Source: Rariglobus hedericola
Lineage (GTDB): Bacteria; Verrucomicrobiota; Verrucomicrobiia; Opitutales; Opitutaceae
Direction of reading: 5' to 3'
NCBI RefSeq assembly: GCF_007559335.1
Contig: NZ_VMBG01000001.1
Coordinates: 248,001 to 312,000 of the forward strand
Length of the DNA: 64,000 nucleotides
Part shown: one piece after another, positions 57,458 to 64,000 of the stretch
Position numbering within the stretch: position 1 is the stretch's first letter
How the letters are laid out: every line of letters starts with the position of its first letter
Made by a program: the position numbers and the translations under genes
Notes under the pieces: generated by a model
Told to the model about the DNA's origin: nothing
Database searches by the model: none
The model's input: only the letters and a program-made list of their open reading frames with translations

Positions 57458-59536
57458 TCAAATAAAAGGCTGAAATCGCTCGATGCGATTTTCACGGTTC
57501 ATTCGCACGGCGTTTTTTTGCGGGATACAGTCCAGAAAGAGACGGCCATAGGCCTTTTGGGTGACGCGGGAGTCTAAAATCGTGATCACACCACGGTCGT
57601 TGGCGGTGCGGATGAGGCGACCGATACCCTGGCGAAAGGTGATCAAGGCATCCGGCAGCGTGAGCTCGCTGAAGGGATTGCCTCCGCGTTCACGGATCCA
57701 CTCGGTGCGCGCCTCGAGCACGGGATGGGTGGGCACTTCGAAAGGCAAACGCGTGATGATCACCTGGGCCAAGGCGTCGCCGGGAACGTCGATCCCAGTC
57801 CAAAAGCTATCGGTGCCGAAGAGGATGCCGTTGCCTGCCTCGCGCAGTTTGCGGGCAAGTTCGGTGCGCGAGTAATCGCGACCTTGCATAAAAAAGGGCC
57901 GGAGCGCGCCGTCGTAGATCGGTTCCATCGCCTCGGCCACGCGCTTCATATCGAAATAACTCGTGAAGAGAACGAGCGTGCCGCCCTTGGTGCGCCGCGT
58001 GCAGAAATCGATGTAGTCGATAAGCACATCGAGCGCGAGACGCGCCTCCTGCGGCGTAGGCAGCGGCACGTCGGCGGCGACGAAGACGCGCATCTTGCGT
58101 TCGAAATCAAACGGCGAGTGTTCGACCGCGGTGGTAACGTGTTGAGCGCCGATGCGGGCTTGGAACGGTTCGATGCGGCCGCCCATCGCGAGTGTGGCGC
58201 TCGTGAAAACGACCGACGTGCCGCGCTTGAGGAGTTCTTCGCGGATGAACGGGGCGACATCGATCGGCGCGGTGCGCAGGGCGACGATGGTCTGGCGTTT
58301 GCCCATGCGCTCGACCCAGTAAACGGTCTTGTCGGCATCGGCGACGGCGAGGAAGGCGCGGAGGCTGCCCTGAAGCGTTTTGACCTTGCCCGCTTGCTCA
58401 AGGAGTTCGTCGCGTTCGCGGCCGTCGTCCATGCGGTCGGCGCGGGTTTTAACCGCCTTGTGCAAGGCGAGGAGCGGTCCGTCCATCCAGGCTTCGGCAA
58501 AGCCCTCGGCGCGCACGCGCACGATGGTTTGTTTGGTGAGCAGGCGTTCGTCGAGGAAGGCGAAAAACTGGTGCGCGGCCTCGAGCACATCGACGACGAG
58601 CTGGCGGTCGACGGCGTCGCCGTGTTTTTGAAGCAGACCGCGACGCGCCTTGGGGTTGTAGAGATACTTGAGCATCCGGTCCACGCCGTAGCTGGAGAGA
58701 CGCAGACCGCAGTGATCGGTGGCGACCTCGGGAACGGTGTGGGCTTCGTCTAGGACCAAGAAGTCGTCGGGAAACAACACGCCGCGCGTGGCGCCTTTCT
58801 CGGCGGCGCCGCCGGCGTTGATGTGGGCGAAGAGCAACGAGTGGTTGACGATGATAACGTTCGCCGCGCGGATGCGGGTGCGGGCGCGTTGGTAGGGGCA
58901 CTTGTTGCAGTCGCAGTATTTGCGGGCGCAACCGGAAGAGTCGGCATTGACCATCTCCCAGACCTCGGGGAGCGGGGCGGGATTGAGCTCGTGGCGCAGT
59001 CCCTCGGTGGTCGTCTCGGCCCAGGCTGCGATGCGCTGAAGATCCTCGTGTTCGGGCGTGGCGAAGAGTTCGTTTTTATCCTGCAACGCATGGGCGAGGC
59101 GCGAGGTGCATAGGTAGTTGCTTTTCCCTACAAGCATCGCGGATTTAAACGAGGCGTAGGATTCCGTCTCGGGCGAGGCAGCAAACACGCGGCGGCACAG
59201 TGGCAGATCCTTTTGATCGAGCTGTTCCTGCAAGGCGATCGTGTGCGTGGAGACGATCATCTGGCGGGACTGATCCATCGCGTGGACGATGCCGGGGAGC
59301 AGGTAGGCGAGGGATTTGCCGACGCCGGTGCCGGCTTCGAACAACAGGGATTCATCGCCCTTCATCGCAGCGGAGACGGCACGGGCCATTTTTTCCTGCT
59401 GCGGGCGGTGTTCGAGCTTTAGACTGGCTTGCAACCAGCCTCCGGCGGAAAACAACTTCGCGGCAAATTCCGGCGCGCGCGACGGGGGCGGCGGGGGCGG
59501 AAGCGCATCGGAGGAGTTGTCTTGGAGACCGATCAT
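57458..59536 (-). CDS. dinG: DinG-like ATP-dependent DNA helicase
   Basis: The 692-residue XPD/Rad3-type helicase has a Pro-rich N-terminus, Walker A FEAGTGVGKSLAYLLP, four iron-sulfur cysteines (KSNYLCTSRL, then CARKYCDCNKCPYQR), the DEAH box in VLDEAHTVPEVA and a C-terminal GTDSFWTGIDVPGDAL. DinG unwinds DNA and RNA-DNA hybrids and supports replication through transcribed regions. Start set at MIGLQDNSS, since upstream residues are unsupported. It begins a four-gene minus-strand run. Confidence 0.92.
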   Translation of the reverse strand: MIGLQDNSSDALPPPPPPSRAPEFAAKLFSAGGWLQASLKLEHRPQQEKMARAVSAAMKGDESLLFEAGTGVGKSLAYLLPGIVHAMDQSRQMIVSTHTIALQEQLDQKDLPLCRRVFAASPETESYASFKSAMLVGKSNYLCTSRLAHALQDKNELFATPEHEDLQRIAAWAETTTEGLRHELNPAPLPEVWEMVNADSSGCARKYCDCNKCPYQRARTRIRAANVIIVNHSLLFAHINAGGAAEKGATRGVLFPDDFLVLDEAHTVPEVATDHCGLRLSSYGVDRMLKYLYNPKARRGLLQKHGDAVDRQLVVDVLEAAHQFFAFLDERLLTKQTIVRVRAEGFAEAWMDGPLLALHKAVKTRADRMDDGRERDELLEQAGKVKTLQGSLRAFLAVADADKTVYWVERMGKRQTIVALRTAPIDVAPFIREELLKRGTSVVFTSATLAMGGRIEPFQARIGAQHVTTAVEHSPFDFERKMRVFVAADVPLPTPQEARLALDVLIDYIDFCTRRTKGGTLVLFTSYFDMKRVAEAMEPIYDGALRPFFMQGRDYSRTELARKLREAGNGILFGTDSFWTGIDVPGDALAQVIITRLPFEVPTHPVLEARTEWIRERGGNPFSELTLPDALITFRQGIGRLIRTANDRGVITILDSRVTQKAYGRLFLDCIPQKNAVRMNRENRIERFQPFI

Positions 59537-59715
59537 GGGGACGTAAGGGGTGAGAAGAGGCGCGCAGGGGGAGGAGCGCAAGTCGTCAGGCAGGTTTATC
59601 CGCGGATGTAATAGAAGAGGCTCTGATGACCATAGCGCGGTCGGTTCATTGGGACACAGTCTCAGGGGCTCGTGCGTTGCGTAGTGAGCTAAAAGGGTTT
59701 GGCTGATTTTTTCAT

Positions 59716-61995
59716 ATGCAGCCCTCGTGGACGGATACTTTGGCGGAATTCCTCAAAAAAGAGCCCGGCGTTGAGGCCGTGCGGCTCGATCCGGTGTCGC
59801 GCACGGTGTCCGTGGCCACGCTCGGAGAGGTGGATCTCAAGCAGCTGGAAAAGCGTCTCGATGAAACCTTGATGGCGATCGAATCGCAGCTGGGTGCGAA
59901 GGCCAAGGCGCCGGCCGGATTTACTTTAACACGCGACGGGCAGCGCACGGAGTTTTCCGGGGTGAGTTGTGCGACGGCACCAAAGTTTTGGAAATGGCGT
60001 GAGTTTGCCTGGCCCGAGGCGGATGCGTCGCATGCGGACCATGATCATGACAATGACCACGATCATGACGAAGGCTCCCACGGGCATGGGCACGGCCACG
60101 GGCATGGAGAATCGGAATGGAAGGAACTGACGATCTTCGCCGCGGTGTGCGGAGTTTTTGGTATTGCCGGATTTACCGTGAAATCGCTCGCCGTGGGCCC
60201 TTCTTGGCTGCCGCTGGCATTGTATGCGATCGCGTTGATCGCGGGCGGTTGGGATGCGGCGGTCGATTCCTGGGCGAACATCAAAAAGGCCAGGGTTGAT
60301 ATTCATTTTCTGATGCTCGCGGTCGCCGTGGGTGCGATCTGCGTCGGCGCCTGGAGCGAGGCGGTGTTGTTGCTCTTCTTGTTCTCGGCATCGGGAGCGA
60401 TGGAGGCGTTTGCAATGGATCGCACCCACCGCGAGGTGAACGCGTTGCTGAAATCAGCACCGAAACACGCCACGTTGCTTGTGCCGGGTGGTGGTGAACG
60501 CGAAGTGCCGGTCGATGAAATCTGCCTCACGGACCGTCTGCTCGTGCGTCCGGGCGAGGCGTTTCCGGCCGATGGCAATGTGCTCAAAGGCAAGAGTGCG
60601 ACCGATGAATCGGCGCTGACGGGGGAGGCGATCCCGGTGGAAAAAGCCGTGGGCGATCCGGTGTTCAGCGGCACGTTGAACCTGTGGGGCGCGGTGGAGT
60701 TTGAGGTCACGCGACTGCCGGCCGAGAGCACGCTGCAAAAGATCATCCGCTTGATCCAGACCGCGCAAAAACTGCGCGCACCCAGCGAGCGGTTCACCGA
60801 TAAATTTGGCGGCGGTTATACACTCGCGGTGCTGGGGGCGTGCGCGGTGATGTTCCTCGTGTGGTGGCTGGGCTTCGGGATCGCACCGTTTTTGAACGAC
60901 GGTGAAACCAAGTCCGCGTTTTATCGTGCGATGACCCTGCTGGTGGTGATGAGCCCGTGCGCGCTGGTGCTGTCGATTCCTTCGGCGATTCTCGCGGCGA
61001 TCGCGTGGGGCGCACGTCATGGCGTTTTGTTTCGCGGAGGTGCCGCCATCGAAAAACTCGCGAGCATCAACGTCGTCGCGATGGACAAAACCGGGACGTT
61101 GACCACGGGCGAACTCGCAGTGGTGGGCTACGAGAGTTTCCCCAAAGGACGCGAGTCGGACATCATGGAACTGGCGTATGCGCTGGAGGCGAATTCGCAG
61201 CATCCGTTGGCTCGGGCCATCGTGCGCGATGCGAAGGCGCGGGGCGTGCGCGAGCTGGGCGTGGATGAATTTGAATCGATCACGGGGCAGGGCGTGCGTG
61301 GGAGTCTTGGCGGGAGCCAGGTGCTGCTGGGACGTCGTGAATTGCTGGAAAAAGGTCCACTGGCTGAGTGGGCGCGAAACTTGCCTCCCGCCGCTGCGGA
61401 TCTCGCGGAAGTCTGGGTCGTGGGCAAGGACGTGATCGGGCGCGTGTTGTTGCGCGACCAGATCCGTGCGGAGTCGAAGGATGTGTTGGCGAAGCTAAAA
61501 GCGGCCGGCATCCACACGGTTATGCTGACGGGGGACCGTCGTCAGGCGGCCGAGTCTGTCGCCCGCGAAATCGGCTTGGACGAGGTGCGCGCCGGCCTGA
61601 CGCCCGAGGAAAAAGTCGCGGCGATCCAGGAGTTGCGCGCGGGTGGTCGCAAGGTCGCGATGGTGGGTGATGGCGTGAACGATGCGCCGTGTCTGGCCGC
61701 CTCGGATGTGAGCGTGGCGATGGGAGCACGCGGCAGCGATGCCGCGCTGGAGCAGGCCGAAGTCATCTTGATGCATGATCGCATCGAGAATTTCCTCGCC
61801 GCGCTCAGGCTCAGCAAACGAGCCACGGCGATCATCAAGCAGAATCTGGCGATCTCGCTCGGCGTGGTGCTCTTGATGGCGATTGCCGCGATTTTCGGGA
61901 TTATCCCGCTGGCGATCGGCGTGGCCGCCCATGAAGGCAGCACGGTGATCGTGTGCTTGAATTCGCTGCGGCTGCTCTTTGGCGAGAACCGGTGA
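59716..61995 (+). CDS. Heavy-metal-translocating P-type ATPase (P1B-4-like)
   Basis: The 759-residue pump has DKTGTLTTG with the phosphorylated Asp (about 457), GEAIPVEKA, the EANSQHPLARAIV HP motif and GDGVNDAPCLAASD. The membrane metal site reads SPC (about 413-415) instead of CPC, and the last helix has HEGSTVIVCLNSL. That pairing resembles P1B-4 ATPases, which export Co2+, Fe2+ or Zn2+. The N-terminal ferredoxin-like domain (residues 1-55) aligns with HMA domains but lacks the CxxC (SWTDTLAEF). A His/Asp-rich stretch lies at about 105-131. Substrate is inferred only. Confidence 0.88.
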   Translation: MQPSWTDTLAEFLKKEPGVEAVRLDPVSRTVSVATLGEVDLKQLEKRLDETLMAIESQLGAKAKAPAGFTLTRDGQRTEFSGVSCATAPKFWKWREFAWPEADASHADHDHDNDHDHDEGSHGHGHGHGHGESEWKELTIFAAVCGVFGIAGFTVKSLAVGPSWLPLALYAIALIAGGWDAAVDSWANIKKARVDIHFLMLAVAVGAICVGAWSEAVLLLFLFSASGAMEAFAMDRTHREVNALLKSAPKHATLLVPGGGEREVPVDEICLTDRLLVRPGEAFPADGNVLKGKSATDESALTGEAIPVEKAVGDPVFSGTLNLWGAVEFEVTRLPAESTLQKIIRLIQTAQKLRAPSERFTDKFGGGYTLAVLGACAVMFLVWWLGFGIAPFLNDGETKSAFYRAMTLLVVMSPCALVLSIPSAILAAIAWGARHGVLFRGGAAIEKLASINVVAMDKTGTLTTGELAVVGYESFPKGRESDIMELAYALEANSQHPLARAIVRDAKARGVRELGVDEFESITGQGVRGSLGGSQVLLGRRELLEKGPLAEWARNLPPAAADLAEVWVVGKDVIGRVLLRDQIRAESKDVLAKLKAAGIHTVMLTGDRRQAAESVAREIGLDEVRAGLTPEEKVAAIQELRAGGRKVAMVGDGVNDAPCLAASDVSVAMGARGSDAALEQAEVILMHDRIENFLAALRLSKRATAIIKQNLAISLGVVLLMAIAAIFGIIPLAIGVAAHEGSTVIVCLNSLRLLFGENR
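60031..60108 (+). repeat. His/Asp-rich repeat coding segment in the metal ATPase
   Basis: The gene's codons for residues about 105-131 repeat CATGAC/CACGGGCAT units, giving HDHD and HGHGHGHG stretches. This forms a probable metal-binding loop between the N-terminal domain and the first membrane helix. Confidence 0.85.
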
Positions 61996-62032
61996 GCTGT
62001 GAGTAAATAAGCGGGTTATCCGAAGGAGATAA

Positions 62033-62581
62033 TTACTCGATCCAGACGAAGTCGCCTGCTCGCACCTCTTCGTAGAGTTCTATTATTTCCAGGTTGCGCA
62101 TGAGGACGCAGCCGGCGCTTTGCGGCGTGCCGAGGCGGTCTTCGTGGTTGGTGCCGTGGACGTAAACGTAACGTTCGTAGGTATCGACCAATTCACCGGT
62201 GATGTTGAGGCCTTGGTTTACGCCCCGCTCGAGCCCGCGCAGCCAGAGAATGCGGCTGGTGATAAGATTGGGGTGCGTGTCTGCATCGGCCACTTCGTTG
62301 AAGTGCCGGCACGTGGGAACGCGCGCCTTGAAAACCATGCCCGGGGGCTGGTCGGTGCCGATTTTTTCCGCAATGGCGTGCAGGCCGCGCGGGGTGCCGA
62401 GGGAGTCCTTTACGTTGGAAGGCGGGCGCTTGGAGGTGGAAATGACGTAGCTGCGGACCAGTTCACCTTTGCGGAAAAACTGCATCGTTTGCGTGGCGAT
62501 GTGCACGGCAAGCAATCGCTCTGCGGACTTGATGCCGAGGCGGGTGCATGTTTCAGTGACCGACTCCCAAGGAGATTTCAT
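62033..62581 (-). CDS. L,D-transpeptidase (YkuD domain), no visible signal peptide
   Basis: The 182-residue protein is a YkuD-type catalytic domain. The active site shows HGTNHEDRLGTPQSAGC, with His about 142 and Cys about 158, plus GELVRSYVISTSK and DSLGTPRGLH. Such enzymes make 3-3 cross-links or attach lipoproteins in peptidoglycan. The N-terminus MKSPWESVTET shows no signal peptide or membrane helix, which is unusual for the family. Its start codon faces that of asd one base apart. The start could be slightly different. Confidence 0.85.
   Translation of the reverse strand: MKSPWESVTETCTRLGIKSAERLLAVHIATQTMQFFRKGELVRSYVISTSKRPPSNVKDSLGTPRGLHAIAEKIGTDQPPGMVFKARVPTCRHFNEVADADTHPNLITSRILWLRGLERGVNQGLNITGELVDTYERYVYVHGTNHEDRLGTPQSAGCVLMRNLEIIELYEEVRAGDFVWIE
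62569..62575 (+). promoter_or_regulatory. Shine-Dalgarno sequence for asd
   Basis: AAGGAGA lies 7 bases before the GTG start of asd. It sits inside the opposite-strand L,D-transpeptidase gene and supports GTG 62583 as the asd start. It is one of the few strong Shine-Dalgarno sites in the window. Confidence 0.8.
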
Positions 62582-62582
62582 C

Positions 62583-63626
62583 GTGAATACGCGTAAAGAT
62601 TACGTCATCGGTATCGTCGGCGCCACGGGTGCCGTCGGTCAAGAGCTCGTGCGTTTATTGCATGAGCGTAACTTCCCCATGAGCGCGCTGCGGCTTTTTG
62701 CCTCGGCCCGCTCGGCAGGAAAGGTCGTGGAGCGTTTCGGGAAGAAATGGACCATCGAGGAAGCCAAGCCGGGCGCATTCGCCGGCGTTGACCTCGCGTT
62801 CTTTGCCGCCGGCGGCTCCGTCACGCGCGCCCTGGCGGCTGATGCCGTGAAGTCCAGTTGCGTCGTCATCGACAAGAGCTCGGCCCTCCGCATGGAGCCG
62901 AATATCCCGCTGGTCATTCCCGAGATCAATCCCGAGAAGCTGCGCAACCACGGCGGCATCATCGCCAATCCGAACTGCTCGACGGCTGTCATGTTGATGG
63001 GCCTCTGGCCGCTCCATCAGGCTTTTGGCCTGAAGCGCATCATCGTGTCCACGTATCAATCCGTCTCCGGCACGGGCGCCGAGGCCGTCAAGGAGCTCGC
63101 CGACCAGATTCAGCAGCACGTCTCCGGTCAGCCGGTCACGCACAAGGTCTATCCCTACCAGATCGCCTTCAACTGCATCCCGCACATCGATTCGTTCGGT
63201 GAGAACGGTTACACCGGCGAAGAGACCAAGATGGCCGAAGAGTCCCGCAAGATCATGGGTCTCCCCAATCTCAAGGTTTCCGCCACCACGGTCCGCGTGC
63301 CCGTCGTGCGTGCCCACTCGGTGTCGGTTAGCGCCGAGTTCGAGCGTCCGGTCGATCTCGCCAAGGCGCGTGCCGCCATCGCGGCATTCCCCGGAGCCGA
63401 GCTGGTCGATGACGTTGCCAACAAGAAGTATCCGACCCCGCTCGACTTTGCTGAGAAGGTGAAGTGCGGCGTGGGCCGTCTGCGCATCGATACGGCATGG
63501 GACAACGGTCTCTCGTTCTGGGTGAGCGGCGACAACCTCTGGAAGGGTGCCGCCCTCAACGCCGTGCAGAACGCCGAGCTGATGATCCGCGAAGGCATTC
63601 TTAAGTCTGAGCCAGCGGCGGTTTGA
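62583..63626 (+). CDS. asd: Aspartate-semialdehyde dehydrogenase
   Basis: The 347-residue enzyme reduces aspartyl phosphate to aspartate semialdehyde, feeding threonine, methionine, lysine and peptidoglycan (DAP) synthesis. NADP-binding GIVGATGAVGQELVRLL begins it, followed by the catalytic Cys in IIANPNCSTAVML (about residue 132) and the RVPVVRAHSVSV block with the active-site Arg and His. Start chosen as GTG 62583 from the AAGGAGA site. thrB is also in this window. It is followed by a strong terminator. Confidence 0.95.
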   Translation: MNTRKDYVIGIVGATGAVGQELVRLLHERNFPMSALRLFASARSAGKVVERFGKKWTIEEAKPGAFAGVDLAFFAAGGSVTRALAADAVKSSCVVIDKSSALRMEPNIPLVIPEINPEKLRNHGGIIANPNCSTAVMLMGLWPLHQAFGLKRIIVSTYQSVSGTGAEAVKELADQIQQHVSGQPVTHKVYPYQIAFNCIPHIDSFGENGYTGEETKMAEESRKIMGLPNLKVSATTVRVPVVRAHSVSVSAEFERPVDLAKARAAIAAFPGAELVDDVANKKYPTPLDFAEKVKCGVGRLRIDTAWDNGLSFWVSGDNLWKGAALNAVQNAELMIREGILKSEPAAV

Positions 63627-63633
63627 GGCTTCC

Positions 63634-63675
63634 GGCGGGGCGGGGGACTTTGCTCCTCCGCCCCGCCTTGTTTCG
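63634..63675 (+). terminator. Terminator after asd
   Basis: GGCGGGGCGG and CCGCCCCGCC form a perfect 10-bp stem, followed by TTGTTTCG. The T-run is interrupted. Confidence 0.75.
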
Positions 63676-63691
63676 TCCATGGAATAAAGCC

Positions 63692-63721
63692 TTGTCAGCA
63701 CCCATACCCGCCCGCTTATCT
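63692..63721 (+). promoter_or_regulatory. Candidate promoter for tRNA-Val
   Basis: TTGTCA (63692-63697) is a good -35 match, with TTATCT 18 bases later as a weak -10, about 15 bases before the tRNA. Moderate to low confidence. Confidence 0.35.
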
Positions 63722-63735
63722 CTCAACTTTGGTTC

Positions 63736-63812
63736 GGACGATTAGCTCAGTTGGTTAGAGCACCTCGCTTACACCGAGGGTGTCGGGGGTTCGAGTCCCT
63801 CATCGTCCACCA
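63736..63812 (+). tRNA. tRNA-Val (anticodon UAC)
   Basis: A complete cloverleaf: acceptor GGACGAT/ATCGTCC, D-arm GCTC/GAGC, anticodon stem CCTCG/CGAGG with the loop CTTACAC (anticodon TAC at 63770-63772), T-arm GGGGG/CCCTC around TTCGAGT, and an encoded CCA end. The UAC anticodon reads valine codons. It lies 28 bases before ilvN on the same strand. Confidence 0.97.
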
Positions 63813-63840
63813 GAAATTTTCACCACACCATAACCCGCAA

Positions 63841-64000
63841 ATGCGACACACGATCTCAGTCCTCGTTGAGAACAAGTTCGGCGTTTTAGCCCGCGTGGCC
63901 GGCATGTTTTCCGGTCGCGGCTTCAACATCGAGACCCTCAACGTCGCTCCTACGCATGACGCGTCGCTGTCCCGGATCACCGCTGTGCTCATCAGCGACG
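63841..64000 (+). CDS. ilvN: Acetolactate synthase small subunit (5' part)
   Basis: The reading frame is cut by the window edge after 53 residues. It begins [21 protein letters not shown], then [18 protein letters not shown], and has the ACT-domain valine-sensing pattern. IlvN/IlvH gives feedback inhibition to acetolactate synthase, the first step common to branched-chain amino acids. The catalytic ilvB subunit is not upstream: a tRNA and asd are there instead. The start MRHTIS matches the family. Confidence 0.92.
   Translation, partial: MRHTISVLVENKFGVLARVAGMFSGRGFNIETLNVAPTHDASLSRITAVLISD

Overview
This is a chromosomal window of GC-rich bacterial DNA, packed almost wall to wall with genes. 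It most likely comes from a member of the Verrucomicrobiota, probably the Opitutaceae or a relative. The clues are a 51-residue 'small basic protein' of the family I know only from Verrucomicrobiota and Chlamydiae (48213-48368, minus), an mcsA-mcsB-clpC operon, a Rho factor with a very long low-complexity N-terminus, a cluster of two PilB/GspE-like ATPases with PilT and PilC, a verrucomicrobial-style pilin-like gene, and start sites that mostly lack a Shine-Dalgarno sequence. The lineage call is inference, because there is no rRNA here. I see no phage, insertion sequence, CRISPR array, rRNA or obvious pseudogene. All genes are intact except the two cut by the window edges.

Layout. 1-7100: tail of a secreted Cys-pair protein; a minus-strand run xseB-dxs-GH1 beta-glucosidase-sugar isomerase; an M48 protease and an endonuclease/phosphatase-fold protein on plus. 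7100-17600: two lipoproteins, hemW, an M23 peptidase, a fur-TPR-nadA operon, priA, and an HD phosphohydrolase with comM. 17700-26400: one long plus-strand block coaE-rho-pilB-pilT-gspE-pilC. 26400-36000: yhaM-like, isochorismatase-like and PPP phosphatase genes, a conserved hypothetical, an M14-like peptidase, gltX and glnS tail to tail, a CBS/DRTGG inorganic pyrophosphatase and a pilin-like protein. 36100-41450: ilvE, then mcsA-mcsB-clpC preceded by a possible structured RNA. 41450-49700: an exported transglutaminase-like protein, a LysR regulator divergent from leuCD, exbBD, dedA, the small basic protein, cutA, rpoZ and smpB. 49670-59540: thrB, an orphan receiver, trmL, an esterase, hrpB, and a dinG-PP2C-TPR-glycosyltransferase run. 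59700-64000: a metal P-type ATPase, an L,D-transpeptidase head to head with asd, tRNA-Val(UAC), and the start of ilvN.

How the genes work together. Amino-acid synthesis is represented in scattered pieces: asd and thrB (aspartate family) and ilvE, leuC, leuD and ilvN (branched chain). PilB, PilT and PilC form the motor and platform of a type IV pilus or type II-like secretion machine. McsA, McsB and ClpC form a protein-arginine phosphorylation and degradation route best known from Firmicutes. Several informational genes are present (priA, dinG, hrpB, rho, rpoZ, smpB, gltX, glnS, trmL, xseB).

I see no clear novel defence or mobile system. The most interesting points are the mcsAB-clpC operon with its folded upstream region, the asd/L,D-transpeptidase start codons separated by one base, tRNA-Val placed directly before the valine-sensing ilvN, the metal ATPase whose N-terminal domain has lost its CxxC, the DXS with an altered GDG motif, and a pervasive pattern of convergent genes whose stop codons touch or overlap.
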